Assembly (NCBI RefSeq): GCF_023065955.2
Contig: NW_026622852.1
Location: 13,284,423-13,348,422 of the forward strand
Direction: 5' to 3'
DNA from: Ursus arctos
Taxonomy: Eukaryota; Chordata; Mammalia; Carnivora; Ursidae
DNA: 64,000 nucleotides
The number at the start of each line of letters is the position of its first letter. Position 1 is the stretch's first letter. This document shows, piece after piece, positions 54,780 to 64,000 of this stretch. A model generated the notes under the pieces. The model was not told the DNA's origin, did not search any database, and was given only the letters and a program-made list of their open reading frames with translations. Both the position numbers and the translations under genes were made by a program.

Positions 54780-55470
54780 AGATAGAGGGAACAGCAGTGA
54801 CAACAGGACGTCCCCGGCAGTGCAGGCATGGATTGACCTGGCTCCTGCCAGGTCTCTGGGTGGGCTGGCTGGCTCTCTGACCATGGCTAGAGGGGCCAGA
54901 GCCAAGAATAGGGCCCTTTCAGGATCTCCGGGTCACAGACAGGAAGATCTCCTGCCAGTCCTCGTGCCAGCAGGACTGTTCACAGGTTGCCGCTGGGATG
55001 GGCTGGAGTCCAGTTCCAGGGCTGTTTCAAAATCTGCCGTTTGACCAAGTTTGACAGGCTTACTTCCAGGGGCTTCTGGATCCCAGCCGAGCGTCTTAGA
55101 GCCAGTTCATAGGCCACTTCAGGGTCTGCAGCCAGGACTGAGGTCCCTATGCCTGTTACCCAACGCACCAGTAGGTGTAACTCCTCCCAAGTCCTTAAGC
55201 ATACGGTGCTGCTGACAGAACCAAAGCCAAATGGGGCTGTAGCCAAGTCATCAGGGTTACAGAGCTGTTTCTGCATCTGTGGCCATGACCACCGCGGGTG
55301 AGCCAGCAGCCCGGGTGCAGGCCTGCCTTCTCAAAACAGCTCTCCTAGGCCTGCATCAGGGTTTCACAACCTACCTGGATCTCAAGGCTCCCACAAAGGC
55401 ACTTTTGTTCCTGGTTGGATGCCAAATTATTGTTGATGGAGATAGAGATATGAGCAAGGGATGTCGTGGG
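54780..55470. other. Unclassified GC-richer block
   Basis: Moderately GC-rich, with short open frames on both strands and no recognised protein. The composition and phrases such as 'gtctgcagccaggactgagg' suggest an old L1 5' region or ERV remnant, but I cannot assign it. Confidence 0.3.
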
Positions 55471-55474
55471 TTTT

Positions 55475-55630
55475 TTAAAGATTTTATTTGAGAGAGAGAG
55501 AGAGAGAGAGAGAGCGCGCACAAGTAGGGGGAGGGGCAGAGGCAGAGGGAGCAGCAGACTCCCCGCTGAGCAGGGAGCCCAGTCTTGAGCCGAATGCAGA
55601 CACTTAACCAACTGAGCCACCCAAGCACCC
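55475..55630 (-). mobile_element. CanSINE, antisense, with long (GA)n
   Basis: 'aaagattttatttgagagag', about 12 GA units, ending 'ctgagccacccaagcaccc'. Part of the body is deleted. Confidence 0.88.
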
Positions 55631-56097
55631 TTAAGCAAAGGATGTCTTACTTGGCCATCTTGCTGACATTAGTACTCTAAATATTCCTTTTATAAAGGTT
55701 TAACTTCTATGTAAATCTTGTAAATATTTTAAAAAACAAAAGGATTTTTTTAAATCACTAAATTTAATATGCACAGAAACAAATTGACTATCAAATTGAA
55801 ATATAATCAGATAAGAAATTTCAAGAAACTTTTGAATACAGTAGTCTGTGTATTCCTGGTGGGGGATATATTCTAAGGACCAAAAGAAGTGCAAGAAGAT
55901 CTTAAATTTTACTTAGTAAGTTTGCTAATGATAGTTGTATCAGTCTCATAATTCTGAAACTATTTTGTATATATTGTAAGATATAGAGCAAATAAATACA
56001 TTGATGGCTTAGGAACCAGGATTTTCGCTGTGGGATATGTAAGTGTAGAAAAAATATAGAATCTTGTGGCGTTAGATTTGCATTCGAGGTATTGGTA

Positions 56098-56168
56098 TCG
56101 TATATATATACACACACACACACAGACACACAATCTGTGTGTGTGTGTGTGTGTATTTGTGTGTGAGA
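56098..56168. repeat. (TA)n(CA)n ... (TG)n inverted microsatellite
   Basis: 'tatatatatacacacacaca' followed by 'cagacacacaatctgtgtgt' and a (GT)n run; the CA and TG arms are complementary with a very short loop. Confidence 0.9.
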
Positions 56169-56228
56169 ATGGTGGAATGGGGAAGGGAAAAGGAAGGGAA
56201 AGGAAAGGATATTTGAAAACAACTGGTA

Positions 56229-56427
56229 GGGGCGCCTGGGTGGCACAGCGGTTGGGCGTCTGCCTTCGGCTCAGGGCGTGATCCCGGCGTTATGGGATCG
56301 AGCCCCACATCAGGCTCCTCCGCTGGGAGCCTGCTTCTTCCTCTCCCACTCCCCCTGCTTGTGTTCTCTCTCTCGCTGGCTGTCTCTATCTCTGTCAAAT
56401 AAATAAATAAAATCTTTAAAAAAAAAA
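56229..56427 (+). mobile_element. CanSINE, very young, perfect 14-bp TSD
   Basis: 'ggggcgcctgggtggcacag' subfamily. Direct repeat gaaaacaactggta at 56215-56228 and 56428-56441. Confidence 0.97.
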
Positions 56428-56621
56428 GAAAACAACTGGTAAAATTTAAATGTGGATTGTATATTAGAATATATTACTTCAACAATGTTAGGTTTTAGGT
56501 ACAGTAGTGATATCGAGGCTATGAGGCAGAAGAGCCTTATTCTTTGGAGTGCATTCTCAAGTATTCAGAGATGAAATACCATGGCGTTTGTAATTTATTT
56601 TCACATGGCTCAGGAAAAGTT

Positions 56622-56675
56622 TATATATACAAATATAATATATACTATTATATATATATAGTATATATACACAGG
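56622..56675. repeat. A/T-rich palindromic microsatellite
   Basis: 'atataatatatactattata' followed by 'tatatatagtatatatacac'; self-complementary. Confidence 0.8.
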
Positions 56676-56724
56676 AAAGTATATATGGGGGAAGTGGAAG
56701 CAAATATAAAAATTATTAAATGGG

Positions 56725-56966
56725 GGTGCACCTGGGTGGCTCAGTCAGTTAAACCATCCGACTCTTGATTTCGGCTTAGGTCGTGATCTCAGGGTCCTGG
56801 GATCGAGCCCTGAGTCAGGCTCCTTACTCAGCGGGGTTGGAGTGGGGGTGGGGGCAGGAGTGGGCATCTGCTTGGATTCTCTCTCTCCCTCTCCCTTTGC
56901 CCCTCCCCCAGTGCACACATGCGTGCGTTCTCTTTCTCCCTAAAATAAATAAATCTTTTTAAAAAA
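56725..56966 (+). mobile_element. CanSINE, sense
   Basis: 'gggtgcacctgggtggctca', an extra G-rich stretch (gggggtgggggcagg), tail 'aaaataaataaatcttttta'. Confidence 0.9.
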
Positions 56967-57334
56967 TGGTTAATTTTCACTACATTCTTTCCAGTTTTCT
57001 TTGGTTTTGACATTTCAATGCAAACAAAAAGTTAAGAAATGAAGAGATTCCAGGGGTAGAATGCGCAGAACTTTATAACTACTAGAAGTGGGAACGGAGG
57101 AACAGCTGAATCAGGAATGGTACCTAGATTTCTGGCTTGTCACAGGGGTGTCGTCGCTGAGATGGTGAGCTTTCAAAGGGCAGGCATACAGAGAGTGACG
57201 AGACTTCTGCTTTGGACACACCGGGTGTGAAGTGTCTGTGGGATACACAGGTGGGAACATCCAACAGGCTGTTGGCCGTACAGCTCTGGAGGCCGAGTGA
57301 CATGGTGAAAAAGGTGAGCTTTAAGTTGGGGGCC

Positions 57335-57705
57335 TGTATTAATCTTCCAGAGCTGCCGTAATGAATACCACAGACTAGGTGGCTAAACGGCAGAAATTTC
57401 TTTTCTTACAGTTCTGGAGCTAGAACTCCGAGAACCAAGGTGTTGGCAGGATTGGGTTCTTCTAAGCCTCGCTCCCTGGCTTGTAGGTGCCCTTCTCTCT
57501 GTGTCTTCAACGGTCTTTCCTCCATGGGTGTCTGCATCCTAATCTCTTCTCCAGTCAGATTAAATTCGGGCCCATCTTAAAGATCTCATTGTAACTGAAT
57601 TACCTCATTAAAGACCCTGTCTCAAACTAGTCACATTCTGAAGTACTGGGGTTAGGATTTCACCTTAAGAAAGGGGAGTGGGGAAACAATTCAGCCGATC
57701 ACAGG
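57335..57705 (+). mobile_element. MaLR solo LTR (MLT1-like)
   Basis: 'cctgtattaatcttccagag', 'taccacagactaggtggcta', 'attctgaagtactggggtta', ending near 'aattcagccgatcaca'. Confidence 0.75.
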
Positions 57706-58940
57706 GCCTGAAGGTAGTCTCTTGACCCGAAGAAACCTGAGCAAACAGAACACTTTCTTATATTCAATAGCATTAAGTTAAAGTAACCTCCAAGAGTGAT
57801 CAGTAAAGGCAAAATTTCGCCTAACTCAGTGGTGAATGAGTTTTTCAAGTGTGTTTGGGAAAAGGGATATTTTCCAACGGGAGGCATAAAGACAGAAAGG
57901 AAGAGAAGTGGTAAGGGAGGAAATGAGTTTGTGCACTTCAGCTGTCTCCTATTTGGCCCAGGTTGAGGAAGCAGAAAAAAAAGATCATTTTAGACACAAA
58001 AAACTAAATTTCAAGGGCAATTTCTACTTGTAGGAAGAAACTAATTTTAAGCATGCCCCACTGTGTTTGGGAAAGGAAGTGAAATCAAAGAAATGAAGTT
58101 AGACAAACTCTTTGGCATTATTTCTGTAACTATATCCAGGAGCAAGAATTACAATGGATTTCTCACCCCTTGGGTCAGGGACTAAGGGATGTTTTTGCAG
58201 AGTTGTGGCAAATAAGCTCTGGCATATATTTATGAAATATTTGGTGGTGGGCAGGAAGAAACAGGAATGACAGGAAAGGTAAAAGAATAAACCTGGTTTT
58301 TTGTTTGTTTTAATCAAATCAAGTCATTATATTAGGGCAATCTTTTTGTCCTATGCAGTTTCATTCCTTCATAGCTGTGTGACCTTGGACAACTTACTTG
58401 CCCTCTCTGTGTCTTAATTTCCCCATCTGTTAAATGGTGGTAATACCTTTCTTCTAGAGTTCTTGCCAGGGATAAATAAATAAACAAGTGAAAAAGTTAG
58501 ACAGTTCTGGGTGTGCGACAGACTTTCCATGGAGGTAAGTAATCCTCCTCATCCCTACCCCGCATCGTCATCATGGGCAATAGCCAGGTCCCTCTAAGTT
58601 TTTCATGTCATTCCCTCTGCTGGCAATGCCTTCCTTTCTCCTCTCCATCTGCTTTAAGTTGTGCTGGTTTGGGGAGTGTTTCCCTGAACATGTGAACCGA
58701 CGGTGACCTCACTACAAGGAGGAAATGGAAGTCTGAACTGGGGGCCGAGGTGTAATGAATGGACTGATTCAGATGGTGGACAGCCATGGGGAGGGTCTCC
58801 AATGACACCACTCAACAAACACGTGCTGAGCACCTACTTTATGTCGGAGCCATGCTAGGCGCAGCAGATACAGAGATGGGAAAGGACGGGCCTCTTTTTC
58901 AGGGAACTTCCTATCTAATGGGAAAAGAAACAGACAAGCA
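57706..58940. other. Intergenic, little recognised
   Basis: A MIR fragment, antisense, lies at about 58355-58480 ('tgtgaccttggacaacttac', 'tttccccatctgttaaatgg'). Nothing else is identified. Confidence 0.55.
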
Positions 58941-58941
58941 G

Positions 58942-59170
58942 GGGCACCTGGGTGGCTCAGTTGGTTGAGCGGCTGCCTTCCGCTCTAGTCCCAGGACCAA
59001 GCCCCCGAATGAAGCCCCCATGTGGAGGCCCCGCATGGAGTCCCCCATCATCCATCGGGCTCCCCACTCAGCGGGGAGTCTGCTTCTCCCTCTGTCCTTT
59101 GCCCCACTTGTGTGCTCTCTCCCTCTTTCGCTCTCTCTCAAATCTTTAAAAAAAATCTTTAAAAAAAAAT
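58942..59170 (+). mobile_element. CanSINE, sense, with internal extra copy
   Basis: 'gggcacctgggtggctcagt' to double 'aaatctttaaaaaa' ends. Flanked by acaagcag. The middle repeats 'aagccccc' and 'ggagtcccccatc' units, suggesting slippage. Confidence 0.88.
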
Positions 59171-59391
59171 ACACAAGCAGACAAAGTTTTAATGGAGATA
59201 TTTGAAAGGTTCACTCCTATAGCAAAAGGCAGGATACAGTCTAAGTGTCTGGATCATTCCCAACAGCCTGAAAACATGCTGAATGTCTCCTAGCTCTAAA
59301 AAATCTCATTTTGACCCACACAGCCTCCTCTGGCTGCCATTTCTTTGCAGAGCCCCAACCTCTTCCTTATTGGAAAGCTGTAAATAATGGC

Positions 59392-59935
59392 GCTATGGAT
59401 TAATTGTTTGTGTCCTCCTAAAACTCGTATGTTGAAATCCTACCCCCAGTGTGATGGTATTGAGAAGTAGGGCCTTTCGGAGGTGATTAGGGTGGAGGGT
59501 TTTTTTTTTGTTTTTTTTTTTTTAGATTGTATTTATTTGAGAGAGAGAGAAAACTAGTGGGGGGGGGGTGGCAAAGGGAGAGGGAGAAGCAGACTCCCTG
59601 CAGAGCAGGGAGCCTTATGCAGAGCTTGATGCCAGGACACCCGGGGTTCACATCCTGAGCCAAAGGCCGATGCTTAACCTACTGAGCCACCCAGGCACCC
59701 AAGGATCAGGGTTCTTATAAAAGAGTCCCCAAGAAAGCTCCCTTGCCCCTTTGGCCAGTGAGGACACAGAAGGAAGACTGAGGATAGAATGGTGAGGCCC
59801 TGAACCTGCCCGTGCCTTGATCTTGGACCTCCTGGCCTCTAAAACTATAGGAAAGAAATTCCTCTCGTTTCTAAGCCTCTCAGTCTATGGATTTTTGTTG
59901 TAGCAGTTCAGACTATACGGATAACTTTCTAGGCT
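59392..59935 (-). mobile_element. MaLR LTR (MLT1-like), antisense, split by CanSINE
   Basis: 'tgtttgtgtcctcctaaaac', 'gttgaaatcctacccccagt', 'ggcctttcggaggtgattag', then after the SINE 'cttataaaagagtccccaag' and 'ctcagtctatggatttttgt'. Same family as 37812-38172, opposite strand. Confidence 0.8.
59500..59699 (-). mobile_element. CanSINE, antisense, nested in MLT1-like LTR
   Basis: T-runs, 'agattgtatttatttgagag', 'gaagcagactccctgcagag', ending 'gagccacccaggcacc'. Confidence 0.9.
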
Positions 59936-59999
59936 TCTTAGTTCCACTTTCTCACCTCACACTCCTTCGTTTCTAAAAAAAAAATGTTTAAAATTTCAA

Positions 60000-60490
60000 A
60001 AAATTACAAAAAGCTATACAGCTTTCTCACCCCACCTCCCAGTTCTACCTCACGCCTCCAGTTACTTAGTGTTATTAGTTTGTTTATACATTCAGAGGTG
60101 GGTTTTTCCGGTTGGTACAAACGTATCCCATCTTCCTTTTTAACATAAATGACAACATACCATGTATGTCATGCTGCCCTATTTGGTTTTCCCTTAACAA
60201 TACATCATAGGGAACTTTCTCTTTTCATACAGAAAGAGCTTCCTGTTGCTTTAATCGGTCTCCTCCTAGTTGACATTTAAGTTGTTCCCAGTCAATTACT
60301 ATTACAAAGAAAGCTGCAATTACACAGCGACCCTGCGGGTAAGGCATTTCCCGCGTCCGGAAGTAAAAGTGGTGAATGACTAGAAGTCGATATGCGTGAT
60401 CTAAGTGTACGACATTTGTAATTTCGATAGATCCGGCTAAGTCGTTCTCCATAGGGTTGTCACAGTTCACGCTCCCACTAGCAATCAGAA
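60000..60490 (-). mobile_element. Old L1 sequence, antisense
   Basis: 'ttcccagtcaattactatta', 'aaagaaagctgcaattacac', 'cacgctcccactagcaatca': a diverged, CpG-rich version of the familiar L1M 3' sequence. It runs into the CpG island. Confidence 0.5.
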
Positions 60491-61720
60491 GAGTATCTGT
60501 CCCCCCAACGAAAGGCAAGTGTCCTCGCACCTCGCACCTCGCGCACCCTGCGGGCTGCAGGCTGAGAGGAGCCAAGCCGGGAGGCAGGCGGCCTGGGAAA
60601 CACGGCTCCAGGGGTCTCTCGTGGCCCCTTTGCCTCTCTGGGAGCTAGGAGCGCATTGCTTCTCCCAGCGGAGCTCCTAACCCCCTTTCTTATCGAAGGC
60701 CCTGGGGTGGAGGAGAGGGGCGCCCCCGGGCGCCCCCCCCCCCCAATCCTCTCCGACTTCCAATGTTCCTTGCTCCTGGCCAGAGCCTCCCCGGCTTCTT
60801 TTCCCTCTTCCTCCCCTCTCTCCTCCCCTGCAGCCTCCATTTCCTTAAGGGGGAAGGGGGTCCCCACTCCCCAACACACCCTGGTGACGCGCGACCGGGC
60901 AGATGGGGGGGGGGGAGTAGAATTTTCTAAGAAACAGCTTCACCCAGATGCCCAGGGCCAGGCAGAGGTCTGATGACGAGAGCTCCAGCCCCAGCCGCGG
61001 TGGTTCGGCGGTGGGCCCGCAGGAGCCGGTGGGCCGGTAGGGGCCGGTGGGCCGGCAGGGGCCGGCGGCTGCAAAGCCCGACGACCACGAAGAAGGAAAG
61101 CTTTCCGCCACCCTGCGGAAGAAAACCACCACGCTCTCTCGCAGAACCGGTGCCCGAAGGACTCAGGAGGAAGTGGCCGAAGCAAACCTCAATCCTCCTT
61201 CTAACTACACTGCGGGGCCTAAAGCAGAGAACTTTCATGAATGGAGGCCTGCTATTCACGGCCCCCAGGTTCTGTCTAGGAAAGCGGGTGTTTTTCCTGG
61301 GTATCACCTTTTCATCCGACGATCCGTTTCAGGCGGCACAGGTTCTGTCTGCCCCAGAATCGATGCAACAGCTGCAGTCCCGCTTGGACCGTCGCAAAGG
61401 TTTTGCCGTTTGTTGGCATTTGACACGCGTTGTCCCTGCGGATCCTCTGGCTGCAAGCAGAGCCGCGGGGTTGGCCCAACAGAGCGGCCCACGACGCGAT
61501 GGCCAGACGGCGGCGGAGAGCCAGGCGGCCTCATGCATGATTTGCGCGCGCTGGGAAGGAGCGAAGGATTCTGCTCGCTGTGCCACCCGTCCTAGAGCTT
61601 TTCCAGGACGGACTCCTGTGTGTACGTTGGACCGACGCTGCGTTTATCTAACTCTGGAGCCTGGAACGCGCCCCCAAGACGTAAGGGCTGCGGTCAAGAG
61701 TAGAACATCGCAGCTCTAGA
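60490..61720. promoter_or_regulatory. Orphan CpG island
   Basis: GC- and CpG-dense region, about 11 kb upstream of RPS6. It contains a C-run with the palindrome gcgcccccgggcgc (60720s), a G11 run (about 60906-60916), and a GGGCCGGTG-type tandem (61026-61070). Overlapping open frames occur on both strands (for example 60973-61719 on +, 248 codons); none resembles a protein I know, and such frames are expected in GC-rich DNA. No splice structure was recognised. It could be the promoter of an unannotated transcript. Confidence 0.6.
61026..61070. repeat. GC-rich minisatellite
   Basis: Variants of 'ggtgggccggtaggggcc' repeated two to three times; strand-biased G clusters could form G-quadruplex. 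Confidence 0.75.
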
Positions 61721-62204
61721 GGGGTCAGGTTTACCAGCCTCCTTGCAAGTCTGGCTGTTTTGGGGTATCAGAATGTCTTTTGTGGAGTACTAAGTCTACG
61801 GATCCGGCCTTTTACCTAATTCATTATCTGGATAAAGTTATAAAAGTAGCCAGAGAGGACTAGGAATTAGGCCATTTGTATAAAACCCAGATCTACTTGA
61901 GTGTGTGGTCACGCTATTGTGAAGACTGTTTTCGCTTCACTTGTGTGGGTTTGTAATGAGAGGCTTTCCTTTACCCTTTGCAGCTGAGGCAGCACCTGAC
62001 AGATCATCTCAGACACACACACGCTCCTGAAAAAATAAAAAAATGAAGTCCTGGCAAGTGTTACCTCACTTTGGGATGTTGTCAGTCCGATAGATGAAAT
62101 AACTGTTATTTTAACGTAGTTATAATTCATAGCTCTATTACTAGGAATTAAGCATCTTTTTATATATTCTTCTGTTCCATCTTTTACCATTTTCCCCCAT
62201 TGGA

Positions 62205-62403
62205 TTATGTGTATATATATATATATATATATACATAATATATATATATATATATATAACATATATTATTATATAATAACTGTTTATGTAAGGGATATAT
62301 ATATATATATAACATATATTATTATATAATAACTGTTTATGTAAGGGATATATATATATATATATAACATATATTATTATATAATAACTGTTTATGTAAG
62401 GGA
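62205..62403. repeat. A/T-rich tandem array, 53-55 bp unit, three copies
   Basis: A (TA)n start, then three copies of 'aacatatattattatataat' plus 'aactgtttatgtaaggg' (starting 62258, 62311, 62366), separated by (TA)n of variable length. Confidence 0.93.
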
Positions 62404-62499
62404 AATTAGCCCTGCATAAAAGTTCCACGTGTTTTCCCAGTGTGTAGCATTTTCTTTTTTTCTCCCTCCCACCTTTCCCTTTTTTAAAAAAGCAGCTTT

Positions 62500-63684
62500 G
62501 TGATCACAAAGACAGCATGGTACTGGCACAAAAACAGACACATAGACCAATGGAACAGAATAGAGAACCCAGAAATGGACCCTCAGCTCTTTGGGCAACT
62601 AATATTTGATAAAGCAGGAAAAAACATCCGGTGGAAAAAAGACAGTCTCTTCAATAAATGGTGCTGGGAAAATTGGACAGCTACATGCAAAAGAATGAAA
62701 CTTGACCACTCTCTCACACCATACACAAAAATAAACTCCAAATGGATGAAAGACCTTGATGTGAGACAGGAATCCATCAAAATCCTAGAGGAGAACATAG
62801 GCAGCAACCTCTATGACATCGGCCAAAGCAACCTTTTTCATGACACATCCCCAAAGGCAAGAGAAACAAAAGATAAAATGAACTTATGGGACTTCATCAA
62901 GATAAAAAGCTTCTGCACAGCCAAGGAAACAGTCAAAAAAACTAAGAGGCAGCCCACGGAATGGGAGAATATATTTGCAAATGACACTACAGATAAAGGA
63001 CTGGTATCCAAGATCTACAAAGAACTTCTCAAACTCAATACACGAGAAACAAATAAACAAATCAAAAAATGGGCAGAAGATATGAACAGACACTTTTCCA
63101 ATGAAGACATACAAATGGCTAACAGACACATGAAAAAATGTTCAAAATCATTAGCCATCAGGGAAATTCAAATCAAAACCACACTGAGATACCACCTTAC
63201 GCCAGTTAGAATGGCAAAAATAGACAAGGCAAGAAACAACAATTGTTGGAGAGGATGTGGAGAAAGAGGATCCCTCCTACATTGTTGGTGGGAATGCAAG
63301 TTGGTACAGCCACTCTGGAAAACAGTGTGGAGGTCCCTTAAAAAGTTAAAAATTGAGCTACCCTATGATCCAGCCATTGCACTACTGGGTGTTTACCCCA
63401 AAGATACAGACGTAGTGAAGAGAAGGGCCATATGCACCCCAATGTTCATAGCAGCAATGTCCACAATAGCTAAATCGTGGAAGGAGCCGAGATGCCCTTC
63501 AACAGATGACTGGATTAAGAAGTTGTGGTCCATATATACAATGGAATATTACTCAGCTATCAGAAAGAATGAATTCTCAACATTTGCTGCAACATGGACG
63601 GCACTGGAGGAGATAATGCTAAGTGAAATAAGTCAAGCAGAGAAAGACAACTATCATATGATTTCTCTCATCTATGGAACATAA
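62500..63684 (+). pseudogene. L1 ORF2 C-terminal remnant (394 codons, no stop)
   Basis: The reading frame is open from the first inserted base to the natural ORF2 stop, with no frameshift. It represents roughly the last third of ORF2p. It has no native start codon and is not expected to be a gene; its intactness shows the insertion is recent. Confidence 0.9.
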
Positions 63685-63966
63685 GAACTAAGAAGATCGG
63701 TAGGGGAAGAAAGGGATAAAGAAAGGGGGGGTAATCAGAAGGGGGAATGAAACATGAGAGACTATGGACTATGAGAAACAAACTGAGGGCCTCAGAGGGG
63801 AGGGGGTGGGGGAATGGGATAGACTGGTGATGGGTAGTAAGGAGGGCACGTATTGCATGGTGCACTGGGTGTTATACGCAACTAATGAATCATCGAGCTT
63901 TACATCGGAAACCGGGGATATACTGTATGGTGACTAACATAATATAATAAAAAATCATTAATTAAA
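62500..63966 (+). mobile_element. Young 5'-truncated L1 with intact ORF2 C-terminus
   Basis: A perfect 17-bp direct repeat tttaaaaaagcagcttt lies at 62483-62499 and 63967-63983. The insert starts within ORF2 and keeps one frame open for 394 codons to the TAA at 63682-63684. The end of ORF2 is recognisable: the zinc-knuckle-like [15 protein letters not shown], then [14 protein letters not shown] and [15 protein letters not shown] 3' UTR of about 280 bp ends 'ataataaaaaatcattaatt'. The truncated copy lacks endonuclease and reverse transcriptase, so it cannot move by itself. It landed in an older antisense L1 end ('gcagctttattgaaatataa'). Confidence 0.95.
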
Positions 63967-64000
63967 TTTAAAAAAGCAGCTTTATTGAAATATAATTCAC

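Noticed and set aside
60973..61719. ACER2 first exon in the orphan CpG island
   Set aside because: In human ACER2 lies beyond RPS6 on this side, but no ACER2-like N-terminal peptide or matching donor is visible here.
62210..62403. CRISPR-like array (three similar units)
   Set aside because: The units are contiguous A/T-rich tandem repeats without unique spacers, in a mammalian genome.

Overview
This is mammalian nuclear DNA, with split genes, long repeat-filled introns and CpG-island promoters. More than 20 tRNA-derived CanSINE copies (head close to 'ggggcgcctgggtggc', tail (AAAT)n then AATCTTTAAA) point to a carnivoran. One young subfamily ('gtggcacagcggttaagcg') suggests an arctoid, most likely a bear-like species; that lineage call is an inference from repeat type.

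Layout. (1) Positions 1-45.6 kb on the + strand hold the 3' two-thirds of DENND4C, a DENN-domain Rab exchange factor. I resolved 17 coding exons from 2444 to the stop at 42380. They total 3618 nt, which is 1205 codons plus stop, with every phase matching. A repeat-free 3' UTR of about 3.2 kb follows. The DENN module itself lies upstream of the window. (2) 45.9-49.8 kb on the - strand holds the whole RPS6 gene: six coding exons, 750 nt, 249 aa, a 5'-TOP start site and a CpG-island promoter with TCTCGCGAGA and ETS-type motifs. DENND4C and RPS6 are convergent and their 3' ends lie within about 300 bp. This DENND4C-RPS6 order matches what I know of human 9p22. (3) 50-60 kb is intergenic and dominated by antisense L1, CanSINEs and MaLR (MLT1-like) LTRs. 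(4) 60.3-61.7 kb is a second CpG-rich island with no recognisable gene. (5) 62.5-63.97 kb is a recent 5'-truncated L1 with an intact 394-codon ORF2 C-terminus and a perfect 17-bp target-site duplication.

The genes do not form a functional unit. DENND4C acts in vesicle traffic (Rab10, GLUT4 delivery) and RPS6 is a 40S ribosomal protein and the classic S6-kinase substrate.

The most unusual small feature is at 52082-52151. A 34-37 nt antisense copy of the 5' half of tRNA-Gly, ending inside the anticodon loop, is flanked by an 18-bp duplication of its L1 host sequence. It looks like a tail-less retro-insertion of a tRNA half. Other points of note are a GC-AG intron in DENND4C, three consecutive frame-neutral exons, a duplicated roughly 270-bp intron segment and several cleanly nested transposon insertions.
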